A DNA stretch of 64,000 nt. Origin: CAJWKT01 sp964465375 (GTDB taxonomy: Bacteria > Pseudomonadota > Gammaproteobacteria > Steroidobacterales > Rariloculaceae). The stretch's first letter is position 1; each line of letters opens with the position of its first letter. Made by a program: the position numbers and the translations under genes. A model generated the notes under the pieces. That model was not told where the DNA came from. It worked only from the letters and a program-made list of their open reading frames with translations, and searched no databases. The stretch covers positions 1-64,000 of the forward strand of contig CAYXIJ010000007.1 of assembly GCA_964465375.1 (NCBI GenBank), in the 5' to 3' direction. Shown here one piece after another: positions 8,229 to 16,860 of the stretch.

Positions 8229-9149
8229 ATGATTGGGTGGCTCGAAAAACTAAATGCGGGTGAAATTCTGCTTATTGACGGCGGTACCGGTAGTGAGCTG
8301 CAACGTCGGGGTGTCACTATGGATAGAAATGCGTGGAGCGGGCCTGCCGCCTACACCCACAAAGAGGTACTTCGGAAAATTCACACGGACTACATTAGAG
8401 CTGGAGCACAAATTATTACCACTAACACCTTTGGAACAACGCGCTTCGTCCTAGAAGCCGCAGGACTTGGAGATGAATTCCGTAAAATCAACAAGTCCAC
8501 AATTGATGCAGCCCAAGAAGGGCGCGAAGACGCTAATGGTGAGTATGTTGCCATCGCTGGATCTCTCTCCTGCTTGCCGCCTGGCTTGAATGCGGACACC
8601 TATCCTAGTAAGCGCAAAGAAAAAGACGACTACCAAGAATTGGCAGAGCTCCTTGCAGAAAGTGGCGTTGATTTGATTGCACTGGAAATGATGGAGGACA
8701 ACTATCACTCATTGATGGCTATGGAAGCTGCTCAGGAAGTAGGGTTGCCTCTCTGGCTCGGGGTCAGCTCCCGATTAGGCACGGACGGCAAATCACTTGT
8801 GGCATTTGATTTTCCAGATACATCCTTTTCAAGTGTCCTGCAATCTTTAGTTCCCTTAGGCCCTTTGGTTGTAAATATTATGCACACAGAGCCAGATGTC
8901 GTGCCAAGTGCTCTAAAAAATCTGAGGCAACACTGGGCCGGACCAATTGGAGTCTATCCAGAATTAGGAGATTTCTCTGCGCCCAATTGGGTTTTTAATA
9001 ATTTGATGGAGCCAAAGCGTTTTGCAGAACATGCACTGGAATGGGTCCGGGGCGGTGCTCGGCTACTCGGGGGTTGCTGTGGAACCACACCGAAACATAT
9101 TCAAATTCTCAAAAGAAAAATGCCTGACTTGCTCGCTGCGCGTGCTTAG
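8229..9149 (+). CDS. Homocysteine S-methyltransferase-family protein lacking one zinc Cys
   Basis: A 306-residue TIM-barrel protein of the BHMT/MmuM/MetH N-terminal family: LLIDGGTGSELQRRG at the start, TNTFGTTR near residue 60, and the zinc pair in GGCCGTTPKHI near residue 285. In characterised members a third zinc Cys follows a VNC motif near the seventh strand; here that position reads VVNIMHTEPD, with Ile where Cys is expected and a His two residues on. The barrel is intact, but zinc-thiolate chemistry on homocysteine is doubtful, and another thiol or methyl-transfer role is possible. MetH encoded at 47225 in this window keeps all three Cys. It is co-directional with the FAH-family gene just upstream. 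Confidence 0.83.
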   Translation: MIGWLEKLNAGEILLIDGGTGSELQRRGVTMDRNAWSGPAAYTHKEVLRKIHTDYIRAGAQIITTNTFGTTRFVLEAAGLGDEFRKINKSTIDAAQEGREDANGEYVAIAGSLSCLPPGLNADTYPSKRKEKDDYQELAELLAESGVDLIALEMMEDNYHSLMAMEAAQEVGLPLWLGVSSRLGTDGKSLVAFDFPDTSFSSVLQSLVPLGPLVVNIMHTEPDVVPSALKNLRQHWAGPIGVYPELGDFSAPNWVFNNLMEPKRFAEHALEWVRGGARLLGGCCGTTPKHIQILKRKMPDLLAARA

Positions 9150-9157
9150 TCACAAAG

Positions 9158-9790
9158 TTAATCTGGAATAGGAATGTCCTCGGCTTTTTTGGGGATGTCA
9201 TATCCCCTTTGCACGGCCGGTCGCTCAGCAATCTGCAGGTACCAGCGCCTTAGGTTAGGAAAACTAGGCCAATGTACTTTCTGCCTTTCGTAACGGGCAA
9301 TCCAAGGCCAAGTGGCGATATCTGCTATGGAGTATTCCCCTGCTAGAAAGTTGGATTGCTCCAGGCGCTTGTCTAGAACACCGTAGATTCTCGCATTCTC
9401 ATTTAAGTAGCGCTCCTCTGCATATTCGGATTTGCCCGGATTGAAATAATGAAAATGATGGGTCTGACCCAGCATGGGACCTACGGTTGCCATCTGCATC
9501 ATCAGCCACTCAAGTACTGCCCAGTTGGTTGGCTCGGATTGGGGCATGAACTGCCCAGTTTTCTTTGCCAGATACAGAAGAATGGCCCCAGACTCCATCA
9601 TAGAAATACCTGTATCGTGATCGACGATAGCGGGAATTTTGTTATTCGGGCTGATTTTGAGGAATTCGGGTTCGTGCTGCTCCCCCTCGCGGATGTTGAT
9701 TGGAATAGTCTTGTAAGGCAGTCCAACCTCCTCGAGCATAATAGAGATCTTTCGGCCATTGGGAGTAGTCCAGGTATACAGATCAATCAT
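9158..9790 (-). CDS. Glutathione S-transferase, Nu-class-like (YfcG/YghU type)
   Basis: A 210-residue cytosolic GST. The N-terminal thioredoxin-like domain begins MIDLYTWTTPNGRKISIMLE; the TPNG motif at residues 9 to 12 is typical of the Nu class, which uses a Thr and Asn at the glutathione sulfur and shows disulfide-bond reductase activity. NKIPAIVD supplies the cis-Pro, followed by an SMMESGAILLYLA glutathione-binding segment. The helical C-terminal domain has the N-capping region FLAGEYSIADIATWPWI. It is convergent with the homocysteine-methyltransferase-like gene, only eight bases away, and downstream of the second TRAP permease on the same strand. Confidence 0.9.
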   Translation of the reverse strand: MIDLYTWTTPNGRKISIMLEEVGLPYKTIPINIREGEQHEPEFLKISPNNKIPAIVDHDTGISMMESGAILLYLAKKTGQFMPQSEPTNWAVLEWLMMQMATVGPMLGQTHHFHYFNPGKSEYAEERYLNENARIYGVLDKRLEQSNFLAGEYSIADIATWPWIARYERQKVHWPSFPNLRRWYLQIAERPAVQRGYDIPKKAEDIPIPD

Positions 9791-9819
9791 AATGTTCCCT
9801 ACGCGTTTAAGCTTGATGC

Positions 9820-11709
9820 TCAGGCGGTGCGTGTTCTACCAATAACCCACTGTGGAAGCAAGATGGCACCACCTAATGCCAATCCAGCAAACGGAATAAA
9901 CAAGCCAGGAGCAATCGCAAGACACGCTGCCGCAAAAATAGTCAGACGCTGGGTGCGATTAAGTGCAAAAAAAGCGTATCCCCGAATACCCATAGCAAAG
10001 AATGCTGCACCAAAAACGGCTGTGATAATTGCAAAAACCATATCAATTAACTCACCCTGCAAAAGAAGACCTGGATTAAATACAAAAGCAAATGGGATCA
10101 CGAAAGCAGCGATACCAAGACGAACCGCCTCTCCCCCTGTTTCCCAAACCTTGCTTCCAGCAATGCTGGATGTGACAAAAACTGCAATACAGGTGGGTGG
10201 GGTGAAAAATGAAGCCAATCCCCAATAGATAACAAAAAGGTGTGCGGCTATATCTGAAACACCCATCCGAATCAATGCTGGCGCCATCAGGGTTGCAAGG
10301 GTTATATAGGCTGGTGTGGCATCAAGTCCCATGCCAACAAATAGGCTAACCACACCTACGAAAAGCATGGCTAAAACCAAATGGCCTCCAGCTAGATCAA
10401 TAATAAAACGTGAAAACTTAAGACCCACTCCACTCAATTCTATGGCCCCAATCATCATCCCTACCCCGCCGGTAATCACTGCAATCACCACCCAACGGGT
10501 CACTCCTTCCTCCAGTGCCTGCAAGAACAAACGTGGCAATAACCAATTAGAGCGATCTTTGGACAAAAAACTGGCGCCCAACACAAACAGGCAAGCATAA
10601 ACACCAGCTATTCCCGGTGGCAGTGCAGCGACAATGAGAAAATAAAACAACCCAAGCATGGGAACTAGGTAGTACCACCCCCGAATAAATACGGCTTTGA
10701 AGCTTGGCAAGTCACTCGCTGACAAAGGAGCAACGCCATCCTTTTTTGCCTGCAGATGAACAGAAAAAAAGACAATAAAAAAATAAAGTACAGCTGGTAT
10801 GGCAGCTGCAAATACAATCTCTACGTAAGGTACGTTGATCCACTCGGCCATTAGAAATGCAATCGCGCCCATTACGGGAGGAAGAATCATTCCGCCACTA
10901 GACGCTACTGCTTCTACAGCTGCTGCAAAAGCCCCTGTGTAACCAATACGCTTCATGAGGGGTATCGTGAAAACACCGGTAGTGGCTGAGTTGCCCGATG
11001 GCGAACCCGATATAGACCCGAACATAGCACTTGCCAGTACCGCGGCTTTAGCGGGCCCGCCCCGAGACCAGCCTGTGAGTGCCAATGCCATGTCCATGAA
11101 CCAGTGACTCGCACCACACCTATGCATCAGGGCACCAAAAATTAGATAAACGATGACGATGTTAGCCGCCACATCCAAGGGACGACCAAAAATACCAGCA
11201 TCACCTACGTACACGCTGAACAACAACTGCTCTATCGGAAAACCGATGCCCCGCAAAACGCCGGGCAGGAACTGCTGAAACATCGTGACACAAATAAAAA
11301 ACAATATGATGGCGGGTAAAACCCAGCCTGTTACGCGCCGAATCGCAACTAAAAGTGAAATAACAAGCAGCGAAGAAGCAATGATTCCTGGCCTATCAAG
11401 AAAACCAAATAACGTATAACCAAGAATGCGGTCATGGAAAAAAATTACAAAGCCCCCGCCTGCTAGTGCTAAAAGCAGAAAACAAAAATCTAACGAATGC
11501 CTAAATCGACTTGAGATGGCTTCTTGACGATGACGATCTGGAGGCATGAATAGAAAAAGGACGAATAGTGCGCTACAAAGACTTACAGCCTTATGTACTT
11601 GATCCGGGACGAAAACCCCAAACCATGTCGGCAATTGGGAAACCACACAAAGATGATAGACAGCAATAATTCCCGCGGCCCAACGCAAAAGATATACTCC
11701 CATTAGCAC
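9820..11709 (-). CDS. Second TRAP transporter fused permease, without an adjacent receptor
   Basis: A 629-residue membrane protein of the same fused DctQM type as the one at 1195. The shared blocks are WSRGGPAKAAVLASAMFGS, EAVASSGGMILPPVMGA and FVGMGLDATPAYI. Minor differences at each block show this is a paralogue and not a recent duplication. No TAXI or DctP gene lies on either side, so its receptor must be encoded elsewhere or shared with the one at 3087. The GST gene follows on the same strand, and a FAD-linked oxidase starts divergently at 11886. That pairing hints at import of a hydroxy acid, which is inference only. Confidence 0.92.
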   Translation of the reverse strand: MLMGVYLLRWAAGIIAVYHLCVVSQLPTWFGVFVPDQVHKAVSLCSALFVLFLFMPPDRHRQEAISSRFRHSLDFCFLLLALAGGGFVIFFHDRILGYTLFGFLDRPGIIASSLLVISLLVAIRRVTGWVLPAIILFFICVTMFQQFLPGVLRGIGFPIEQLLFSVYVGDAGIFGRPLDVAANIVIVYLIFGALMHRCGASHWFMDMALALTGWSRGGPAKAAVLASAMFGSISGSPSGNSATTGVFTIPLMKRIGYTGAFAAAVEAVASSGGMILPPVMGAIAFLMAEWINVPYVEIVFAAAIPAVLYFFIVFFSVHLQAKKDGVAPLSASDLPSFKAVFIRGWYYLVPMLGLFYFLIVAALPPGIAGVYACLFVLGASFLSKDRSNWLLPRLFLQALEEGVTRWVVIAVITGGVGMMIGAIELSGVGLKFSRFIIDLAGGHLVLAMLFVGVVSLFVGMGLDATPAYITLATLMAPALIRMGVSDIAAHLFVIYWGLASFFTPPTCIAVFVTSSIAGSKVWETGGEAVRLGIAAFVIPFAFVFNPGLLLQGELIDMVFAIITAVFGAAFFAMGIRGYAFFALNRTQRLTIFAAACLAIAPGLFIPFAGLALGGAILLPQWVIGRTRTA

Positions 11710-11845
11710 ATCATAACTGGAAGTAAAAAATCTTTGAGGCGAAAACTCATAGAAAATTCAATGATCCGATGCCAATCACTTCGGTTCTCCCGAAATAATG
11801 CCAAATCCTGATACCAAATTGACACTGCTATCCATTTTTCAACAC

Positions 11846-11867
11846 TCCCGTTAAAAATAGAACGGGA
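11846..11867. promoter_or_regulatory. Inverted repeat in the divergent TRAP/FAD-oxidase promoter region
   Basis: A perfect 7-base inverted repeat, TCCCGTT and AACGGGA, separated by eight A-rich bases, ending about 18 bases before the FAD-oxidase start. It lacks a T-run, so it is not a terminator. The position between divergent genes suits an operator or a 5' UTR hairpin. The regulator is unknown. Confidence 0.3.
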
Positions 11868-11885
11868 ATAGCGAACATAGTGAAT

Positions 11886-13265
11886 ATGACTGACATTGCA
11901 GAAACCCTTATACATGAACTTGGCCAACAAGCAGTGCTAACTGGTCCAGAGATTAGCGAAAAATATTTTGTCGACTACACGGGTGATAAACCATGCATGC
12001 CACTAGCGGTAATACGGCCTGCTTCTACAGAGGAAGTCTCCAGAATTCTCAAGCTATGCTCTCAGATGGACCAAAAAGTGGTCGTCCAAGGTGGGCTCAG
12101 TGGGCTTGCGGGTGGCGCAACCCCGCAACATAACGAGATCGCTATTTCACTTGAAAGAATGTCGGGTATTGAAACGATTGATCCTACCTCAATGACCCTG
12201 ACAGCCCTAGCAGGTACACCACTTCAGGCTATTCAGGAAGCGGCTGAGGATGCTGGACTCCTTTTTCCGCTAGACCTGGGTGCCCGTGGCTCATGCAACG
12301 TCGGTGGCAACATTGCAACTAACGCCGGTGGCAATCAAGTAATCCGTTTTGGCATGATGCGTAATCTGGTCTTGGGCTTAGAGGCGGTGCTGGCAGACGG
12401 GACTGTTCTGACCTCGATGAATACCATGCTAAAAAATAACGCTGGCTATGACCTCAAGCAGCTCTTTATTGGAACTGAGGGCACGCTGGGGGTCATTACC
12501 CGAGCCGTTTTGCGGCTTTACCCAAAGCTAACCAGCAGATCAACAGCCCTTTGTGCGCTAAATGATTTTTCTAGTGCTATCAAGCTACTCAATCAAGCAC
12601 GAATCGGTTTGGGCAGCTCACTCAGCACATTCGAAGCCATGTGGGCATCTTATTATGATTATGTTCTGGATCACATTAAAGCGCTGCGCTCACCCTTCGA
12701 TGAGCGATACCCACTCTACGTGCTCGTAGAATCCGAAGGTACCGATACGGAAAGAGATCAGCAACTTTTCGAAGCTACGTTGAACGAGGCACTAGATACT
12801 GGAATCATAAAAGACGCTGTTGTTGCTCAATCCCAGAAAGACACACGCCTTTTCTGGAATATCCGCGATGGTATCGGTGAGGTCACCCAATATTTAATAC
12901 CTTACGCCACATTTGATATTAGTCTACCCATTGGAGAAATGTCAGGGTTTTTAGATCGGGTACATGAATCACTCACAGCTAAATTTACTAACGCCACAAA
13001 GCTGGTTTTCGGTCACATAGGCGACAACAATTTGCATTTGGTTGTTACTACCGGGACTAGTGAAGATGTAAAGAAGATCTTTGATCTGATCTATCGACTA
13101 ACGGGCGCGCACAAAGGGTCAGTATCTGCCGAACACGGCATAGGCACTCAAAAACTCGACTATCTACACTATTCACGAAGTGCTGAAGAAATCGAAGTGA
13201 TGCAAAGACTGAAAAACACCCTTGACCCGGGAGGAATTCTAAATCCGGGCCGAGTGTTACCTTAA
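11886..13265 (+). CDS. FAD-binding oxidoreductase, GlcD / D-2-hydroxyacid dehydrogenase-like
   Basis: About 459 residues from ATG 11886 (a GTG two codons earlier is equally open). The FAD_binding_4 domain comes first, with the PP-loop QGGLSGLAGGATP near residue 70 and CNVGGNIATNAGGNQVIRFG near 140, followed by GTEGTLGVITRAVLRLYP. The C-terminal FAD-oxidase domain carries the metal-site motifs GHIGDNNLHL and SAEHGIG. This layout is that of GlcD, D-lactate dehydrogenase and D-2-hydroxyglutarate dehydrogenase: oxidation of a D-2-hydroxy acid to a 2-oxo acid. No GlcE or GlcF subunit is next to it, so a soluble single-subunit enzyme is likelier. It is divergent from the second TRAP permease. Confidence 0.9.
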   Translation: MTDIAETLIHELGQQAVLTGPEISEKYFVDYTGDKPCMPLAVIRPASTEEVSRILKLCSQMDQKVVVQGGLSGLAGGATPQHNEIAISLERMSGIETIDPTSMTLTALAGTPLQAIQEAAEDAGLLFPLDLGARGSCNVGGNIATNAGGNQVIRFGMMRNLVLGLEAVLADGTVLTSMNTMLKNNAGYDLKQLFIGTEGTLGVITRAVLRLYPKLTSRSTALCALNDFSSAIKLLNQARIGLGSSLSTFEAMWASYYDYVLDHIKALRSPFDERYPLYVLVESEGTDTERDQQLFEATLNEALDTGIIKDAVVAQSQKDTRLFWNIRDGIGEVTQYLIPYATFDISLPIGEMSGFLDRVHESLTAKFTNATKLVFGHIGDNNLHLVVTTGTSEDVKKIFDLIYRLTGAHKGSVSAEHGIGTQKLDYLHYSRSAEEIEVMQRLKNTLDPGGILNPGRVLP

Positions 13266-13387
13266 TTTCGCCAAAGAGCTCATTATCGACACTACGAAAA
13301 CTAACCATCCTTACCTCAAGGGAAATCTCCTCTGAGGCGGAGAAAAAGACATGTCACTATCGCCTTTATCGGCGACAACAGATTGTT

Positions 13388-13762
13388 CTAGTTTCTATTC
13401 GGATAAAGATTGTAGAGCTGATCCCCAACCTTGAGGCGCTCGGTTTTCATCTCGAAATTCGTTGCCTCAGCATGACGGTGCCCATACGCCGTAACAGTCT
13501 CGCCCACTTCTATCTCATCTTGACCAAAACCGGCACGCCGGCTCCGGAAAGGAGTTGAAAGTACCACATTCCACTGCTGACCACCGGCTTCAATCGTAAG
13601 CCGATCGTGGGGAGCCCCAAAATGCTTCTCAACAACAACGCCCTCTAGAGAAAAATCGCTTCCCGTATACCACGACCACCCATGATGAGCAGATGCCAAT
13701 CCCGAAAGAACTAGGAAAAACCCTGGAACTATCAAAAACATAGCTTTTTTAATCAAGTACAT
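13388..13762 (-). CDS. Exported DUF6152-like protein
   Basis: A 124-residue protein from ATG 13762, chosen because AAGGGGA sits five bases upstream; the frame is open eight codons further. A signal peptide ends in SGLASA, and the mature protein begins with HHGWSWY. A small beta-rich domain follows (FSLEGVVVEKHFGAPHDRL, then VGETVTAYGHRHA). The N-terminal HH and the G-V-V...F-G-APH pattern match DUF6152, a family of small periplasmic proteins of unknown function. A second member lies at 63070. The mature N-terminal His could bind a metal, as in CopC, but that is speculation. Confidence 0.75.
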   Translation of the reverse strand: MYLIKKAMFLIVPGFFLVLSGLASAHHGWSWYTGSDFSLEGVVVEKHFGAPHDRLTIEAGGQQWNVVLSTPFRSRRAGFGQDEIEVGETVTAYGHRHAEATNFEMKTERLKVGDQLYNLYPNRN

Positions 13763-13904
13763 ACTATCCCCTTCGACTATGCACATGCAGCCTGTAGTCT
13801 AGCACCATCAGTTGGCAAAAATCTGTCATAAGTTTGGTAACACATTGAGTAGGCTGTGGTAGCTATTAGTAATACTTGTAGATTAGAGCCAGATAGCTAG
13901 TGTG

Positions 13905-15530
13905 TTAGTCATCCCAATCCAGATCTCCGCTTGGTAGTGCCGTCAATAGCCTACCTTCGCGCAACAGGTTTGATATGTCAGAGATATAGTCGCCAAGCGC
14001 TTCATCATGATCTAGGTATGGAACTAGCTCACGCACCATTTCATAGATGGACCGAGTGACGGAGCTTAGTGCGGCCGCTCCTTCGTCGCGCTGGTCTACC
14101 GCCTGACAGGCACATATCAATTCAAAAGCTGGAATGTAGTAGGCATTATCAACAATATCCCGGGCACGCCGGGCAGCCACGAGACCCATCGAAACATGAT
14201 CTTGAAAATCTCCGGTAGTAGTTAATGTTTGGATCGAGACCGGATGACACAGTGAGCGCATGTCCGCCATAATGGAAGCTGCGCAGTACTGGCCACCCAT
14301 CAATCCATGACGCAATCCTGGATCCTCTTTGCATAAGAATGGAGGTAACCCGTTGTTGTGGTGAGGATCTAGGTATCGATCTATGCGTCGGTCAGATAAA
14401 TTGCACATATTTACAACGGCAATAGAAAGATGATCCATGGCCTGACTTACATATTGGCCATGGAAATGAGCATTATGGAATGCATCACCCTCTTCCACAA
14501 TGACCAGTGGATTGTCATTGGTAGAGTTGATCTCTATTTTGAGTGTCTGATCTGCAGACCAGATAGCATCAAGACTTGGACCCAGAATCTGCGGCGTTGC
14601 ACGCATTGAATAGGCATCCTCGATTTGCTGATCCATCCCCTGGGGTTCTCCACTCCTCATACTGGAGAGCCAACGGTCCACCTCTTCATCCTGAACCACC
14701 ATCTTGCTGTCAGCCAAGGTTGACCAAATTGCACCCGCGACTTTGATCTGTCCCGGATGAGGCTTATTTTTGTGAACAGTGGGATGGTAAGGCATGATCT
14801 TGCCCTTTAGCGCCTCAAGACTAATGGCAGAAACCAGACAGAATTGTTTCACCAGTCTTTTGGCCCCATAAAGCAATGGCGCAGCTACCCCTACCATCAT
14901 GGAGGTGCCATTAATCATGGCAAGACCCTCCTTGTAGCTTAGACGTGCGGCTTCAAGCCCAGCGCGCTTAAGCGCTTCCTCGCCTGACATAATCTCACCT
15001 TGATATTTAGCCCGCCATGCGCCTGTAGCAACAAGCGCAATGTAGGCCAGTGGCCCTAAATCACCACTTGCCCCTAAGGATCCCTTCTCCGGCACACAGG
15101 GAATGATGCCAGCGTTGTACATATCCACATATTTTTTGAAATTCTCCAGTGAAATCGCCGATATACCGCGGCCCATAGAGTTAATCCGGCATAACATAGC
15201 CGCACGTACGTAGATGTCTTCTAGGTCCGGTCCAACGTTCGAAGAAACACCGCGCAGTATGTTGTTCTGAAGCTTTTCAGCAAGATTTTCTGGGATTAGC
15301 CAGTTGACGAAGCCACCTACTGCAGTAGTCACACCGTAGATAGTGCGACCTGATTTCACAAAGCCGTCCAACAAATCCCTCGATGCTTTAATCCGGACTT
15401 CCTGTTCCGGAAAAATTTTTACCCTCGCATGACTTTTAGCCGCAAGAACCAACTCATCAACGGTCAGAGTTTCCCCATCCAGTTCAATTGTCGGTATATT
15501 TGCACCGGTGTTCTTTTGAGATTTTTTCAC
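13905..15530 (-). CDS. Aromatic amino acid ammonia-lyase / 2,3-aminomutase (EncP/AdmH-like)
   Basis: A 541-residue MIO enzyme of the HAL/PAL/TAL family. The Ala154-Ser155-Gly156 triad in GSLGASGDLGPLA forms the MIO cofactor; the catalytic Tyr is Tyr65 in YGVTTAVGGFVNWL. Further family blocks are INGTSMMVG, STNDNPLV, AHFHGQYV and GGQYCAASI. From memory, GGFV after YGVTT, the NVG motif and the DPGLRHGLMGGQ region look closer to Streptomyces EncP and AdmH-type phenylalanine lyase/aminomutases than to HutH, and no other hut gene is nearby. Phenylalanine or tyrosine 2,3-aminomutase or lyase activity is therefore likely; mutase versus lyase cannot be decided here. GTG start with GGAG eight bases upstream. 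It is third in line after the aminotransferase and thiolase. Confidence 0.85.
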   Translation of the reverse strand: MKKSQKNTGANIPTIELDGETLTVDELVLAAKSHARVKIFPEQEVRIKASRDLLDGFVKSGRTIYGVTTAVGGFVNWLIPENLAEKLQNNILRGVSSNVGPDLEDIYVRAAMLCRINSMGRGISAISLENFKKYVDMYNAGIIPCVPEKGSLGASGDLGPLAYIALVATGAWRAKYQGEIMSGEEALKRAGLEAARLSYKEGLAMINGTSMMVGVAAPLLYGAKRLVKQFCLVSAISLEALKGKIMPYHPTVHKNKPHPGQIKVAGAIWSTLADSKMVVQDEEVDRWLSSMRSGEPQGMDQQIEDAYSMRATPQILGPSLDAIWSADQTLKIEINSTNDNPLVIVEEGDAFHNAHFHGQYVSQAMDHLSIAVVNMCNLSDRRIDRYLDPHHNNGLPPFLCKEDPGLRHGLMGGQYCAASIMADMRSLCHPVSIQTLTTTGDFQDHVSMGLVAARRARDIVDNAYYIPAFELICACQAVDQRDEGAAALSSVTRSIYEMVRELVPYLDHDEALGDYISDISNLLREGRLLTALPSGDLDWDD

Positions 15531-15645
15531 TCTATTTCTCCAGTATCAAAAATTGGTAGTTGATTGATCGGGATAACGCAGCGGCATTGCTGTGGGCATT
15601 CAACATCTACTGCTGCGGGAACAAATCCCGGTGGCATCGGCTGTT

Positions 15646-16860
15646 TCATCCTGTCGGGCGATTGTCTACAGCTAGGACCAGAGCCATGGCGGAATCGCCA
15701 GCCGCACAGCCCGTAAAAAGTCCGTTTCCGCCACCACGCATAACCAATTCTTCAATTAGTTCAATGACCGACCGCATCGCGGTGGGCGCCTGAGGGTGTC
15801 CCCAAATCAAGGAGCAACCGAAATTGTTGAAATCCTCCACCCGCACACCGGTATCCCGAGCAAAGATGATGTCATTCACTGCAAAAGGGTTGTGAGTTTT
15901 AATCACATCTATGTCCTCGAATGACAAATTAGCGTGCCGCAGAGCTGCACGGGCCGCATTGGTTGGTGCCTCCGGCATGTATGCGAGTTCCACCCGAGAT
16001 TGCCCAGCACTCAAGATGCGGATCTGCACGGTGGAGTCCGCCGACAGCTCTCGGGTCCTGTCCAGACCCGAAACCACGATAGCCGCATTACCGTCTGCCG
16101 GATGAGTTTGCCCACCAAATGTGACTGTACCGCCCTCGACAACAGGCTTAAGCTGCGCAAGACCATCAGCCGTGGACTTAACCACTCCCTGATCGCCGTC
16201 AATTTCCTCTGCCTTTTTTCGGAATCGCGGGTCCGGAACGGCAAACGGTAAGTCCATATATTGCTTCTGAAATGCTTTGTCCTCCGATAAGGCCTCTTGG
16301 TATTGTGCATAACGCAGTAATACAACCTCATGTTGCTCGGCTGTTGAAATGGAGTGCTTTGCAGCAACATTCTCAGCCGTCTGCAACATCGAATGCTTAC
16401 CGAGTGGATCACAGTTAAAGCTATCCAAGACAACATCCTCGGAGACACCGGTCCCACCGGTTACCGTCTGGGCCGGATAATAGGTGTGTGGACCGTTAGA
16501 GCAACGATCAGCAGTAGCGGCAAGCACAGTTTGGGCTAGGCCACTACTAATTTCCTGAGCGGCCATAAGTACGGCCCGAACACCTGATGCGCAGACTTGT
16601 GACACGGTGGGTCCTGGCGCCTGCGGTGCACCGAGCAAGCCCATAAACCAAGGTGTGCCGTAGAACGATTGATGTTGGTAAATACTGAGCCCGAGTACAC
16701 CGGCGTCAAAAAACTTTGGGTCAATGCTGCGGCTAGCGAGCTCACGGCGAGCGACGTAGGCGGCAAACTTAACGGCATGGAGATGCTGCATCGATCCTTG
16801 CCAACGCGCAAACGGTGTAGACCAGTAACAACCATATGGAATTTCAACCTTTTCGAACAT
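15646..16860 (-). CDS. Thiolase-family protein
   Basis: A 404-residue thiolase. The acylated Cys is Cys90 in QVCASGVRAV. The second half carries HNPFAVND, NNFGCSLIWGHPQAPTAMRS with the catalytic GHP His, and FTGCAAGDSAMALVL in place of the usual CxG-GGG loop, so all catalytic positions are filled, with an unusual last motif. Such enzymes cleave a 3-oxoacyl-CoA with CoA or condense two acyl-CoAs. It overlaps the aminotransferase by 17 bases and has a G-rich ribosome-binding site inside that gene, so translation is probably coupled. In this context it could cleave a 3-aryl-3-oxopropanoyl-CoA to an aroyl-CoA and acetyl-CoA; this is an inference from neighbours. Confidence 0.88.
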   Translation of the reverse strand: MFEKVEIPYGCYWSTPFARWQGSMQHLHAVKFAAYVARRELASRSIDPKFFDAGVLGLSIYQHQSFYGTPWFMGLLGAPQAPGPTVSQVCASGVRAVLMAAQEISSGLAQTVLAATADRCSNGPHTYYPAQTVTGGTGVSEDVVLDSFNCDPLGKHSMLQTAENVAAKHSISTAEQHEVVLLRYAQYQEALSEDKAFQKQYMDLPFAVPDPRFRKKAEEIDGDQGVVKSTADGLAQLKPVVEGGTVTFGGQTHPADGNAAIVVSGLDRTRELSADSTVQIRILSAGQSRVELAYMPEAPTNAARAALRHANLSFEDIDVIKTHNPFAVNDIIFARDTGVRVEDFNNFGCSLIWGHPQAPTAMRSVIELIEELVMRGGGNGLFTGCAAGDSAMALVLAVDNRPTG

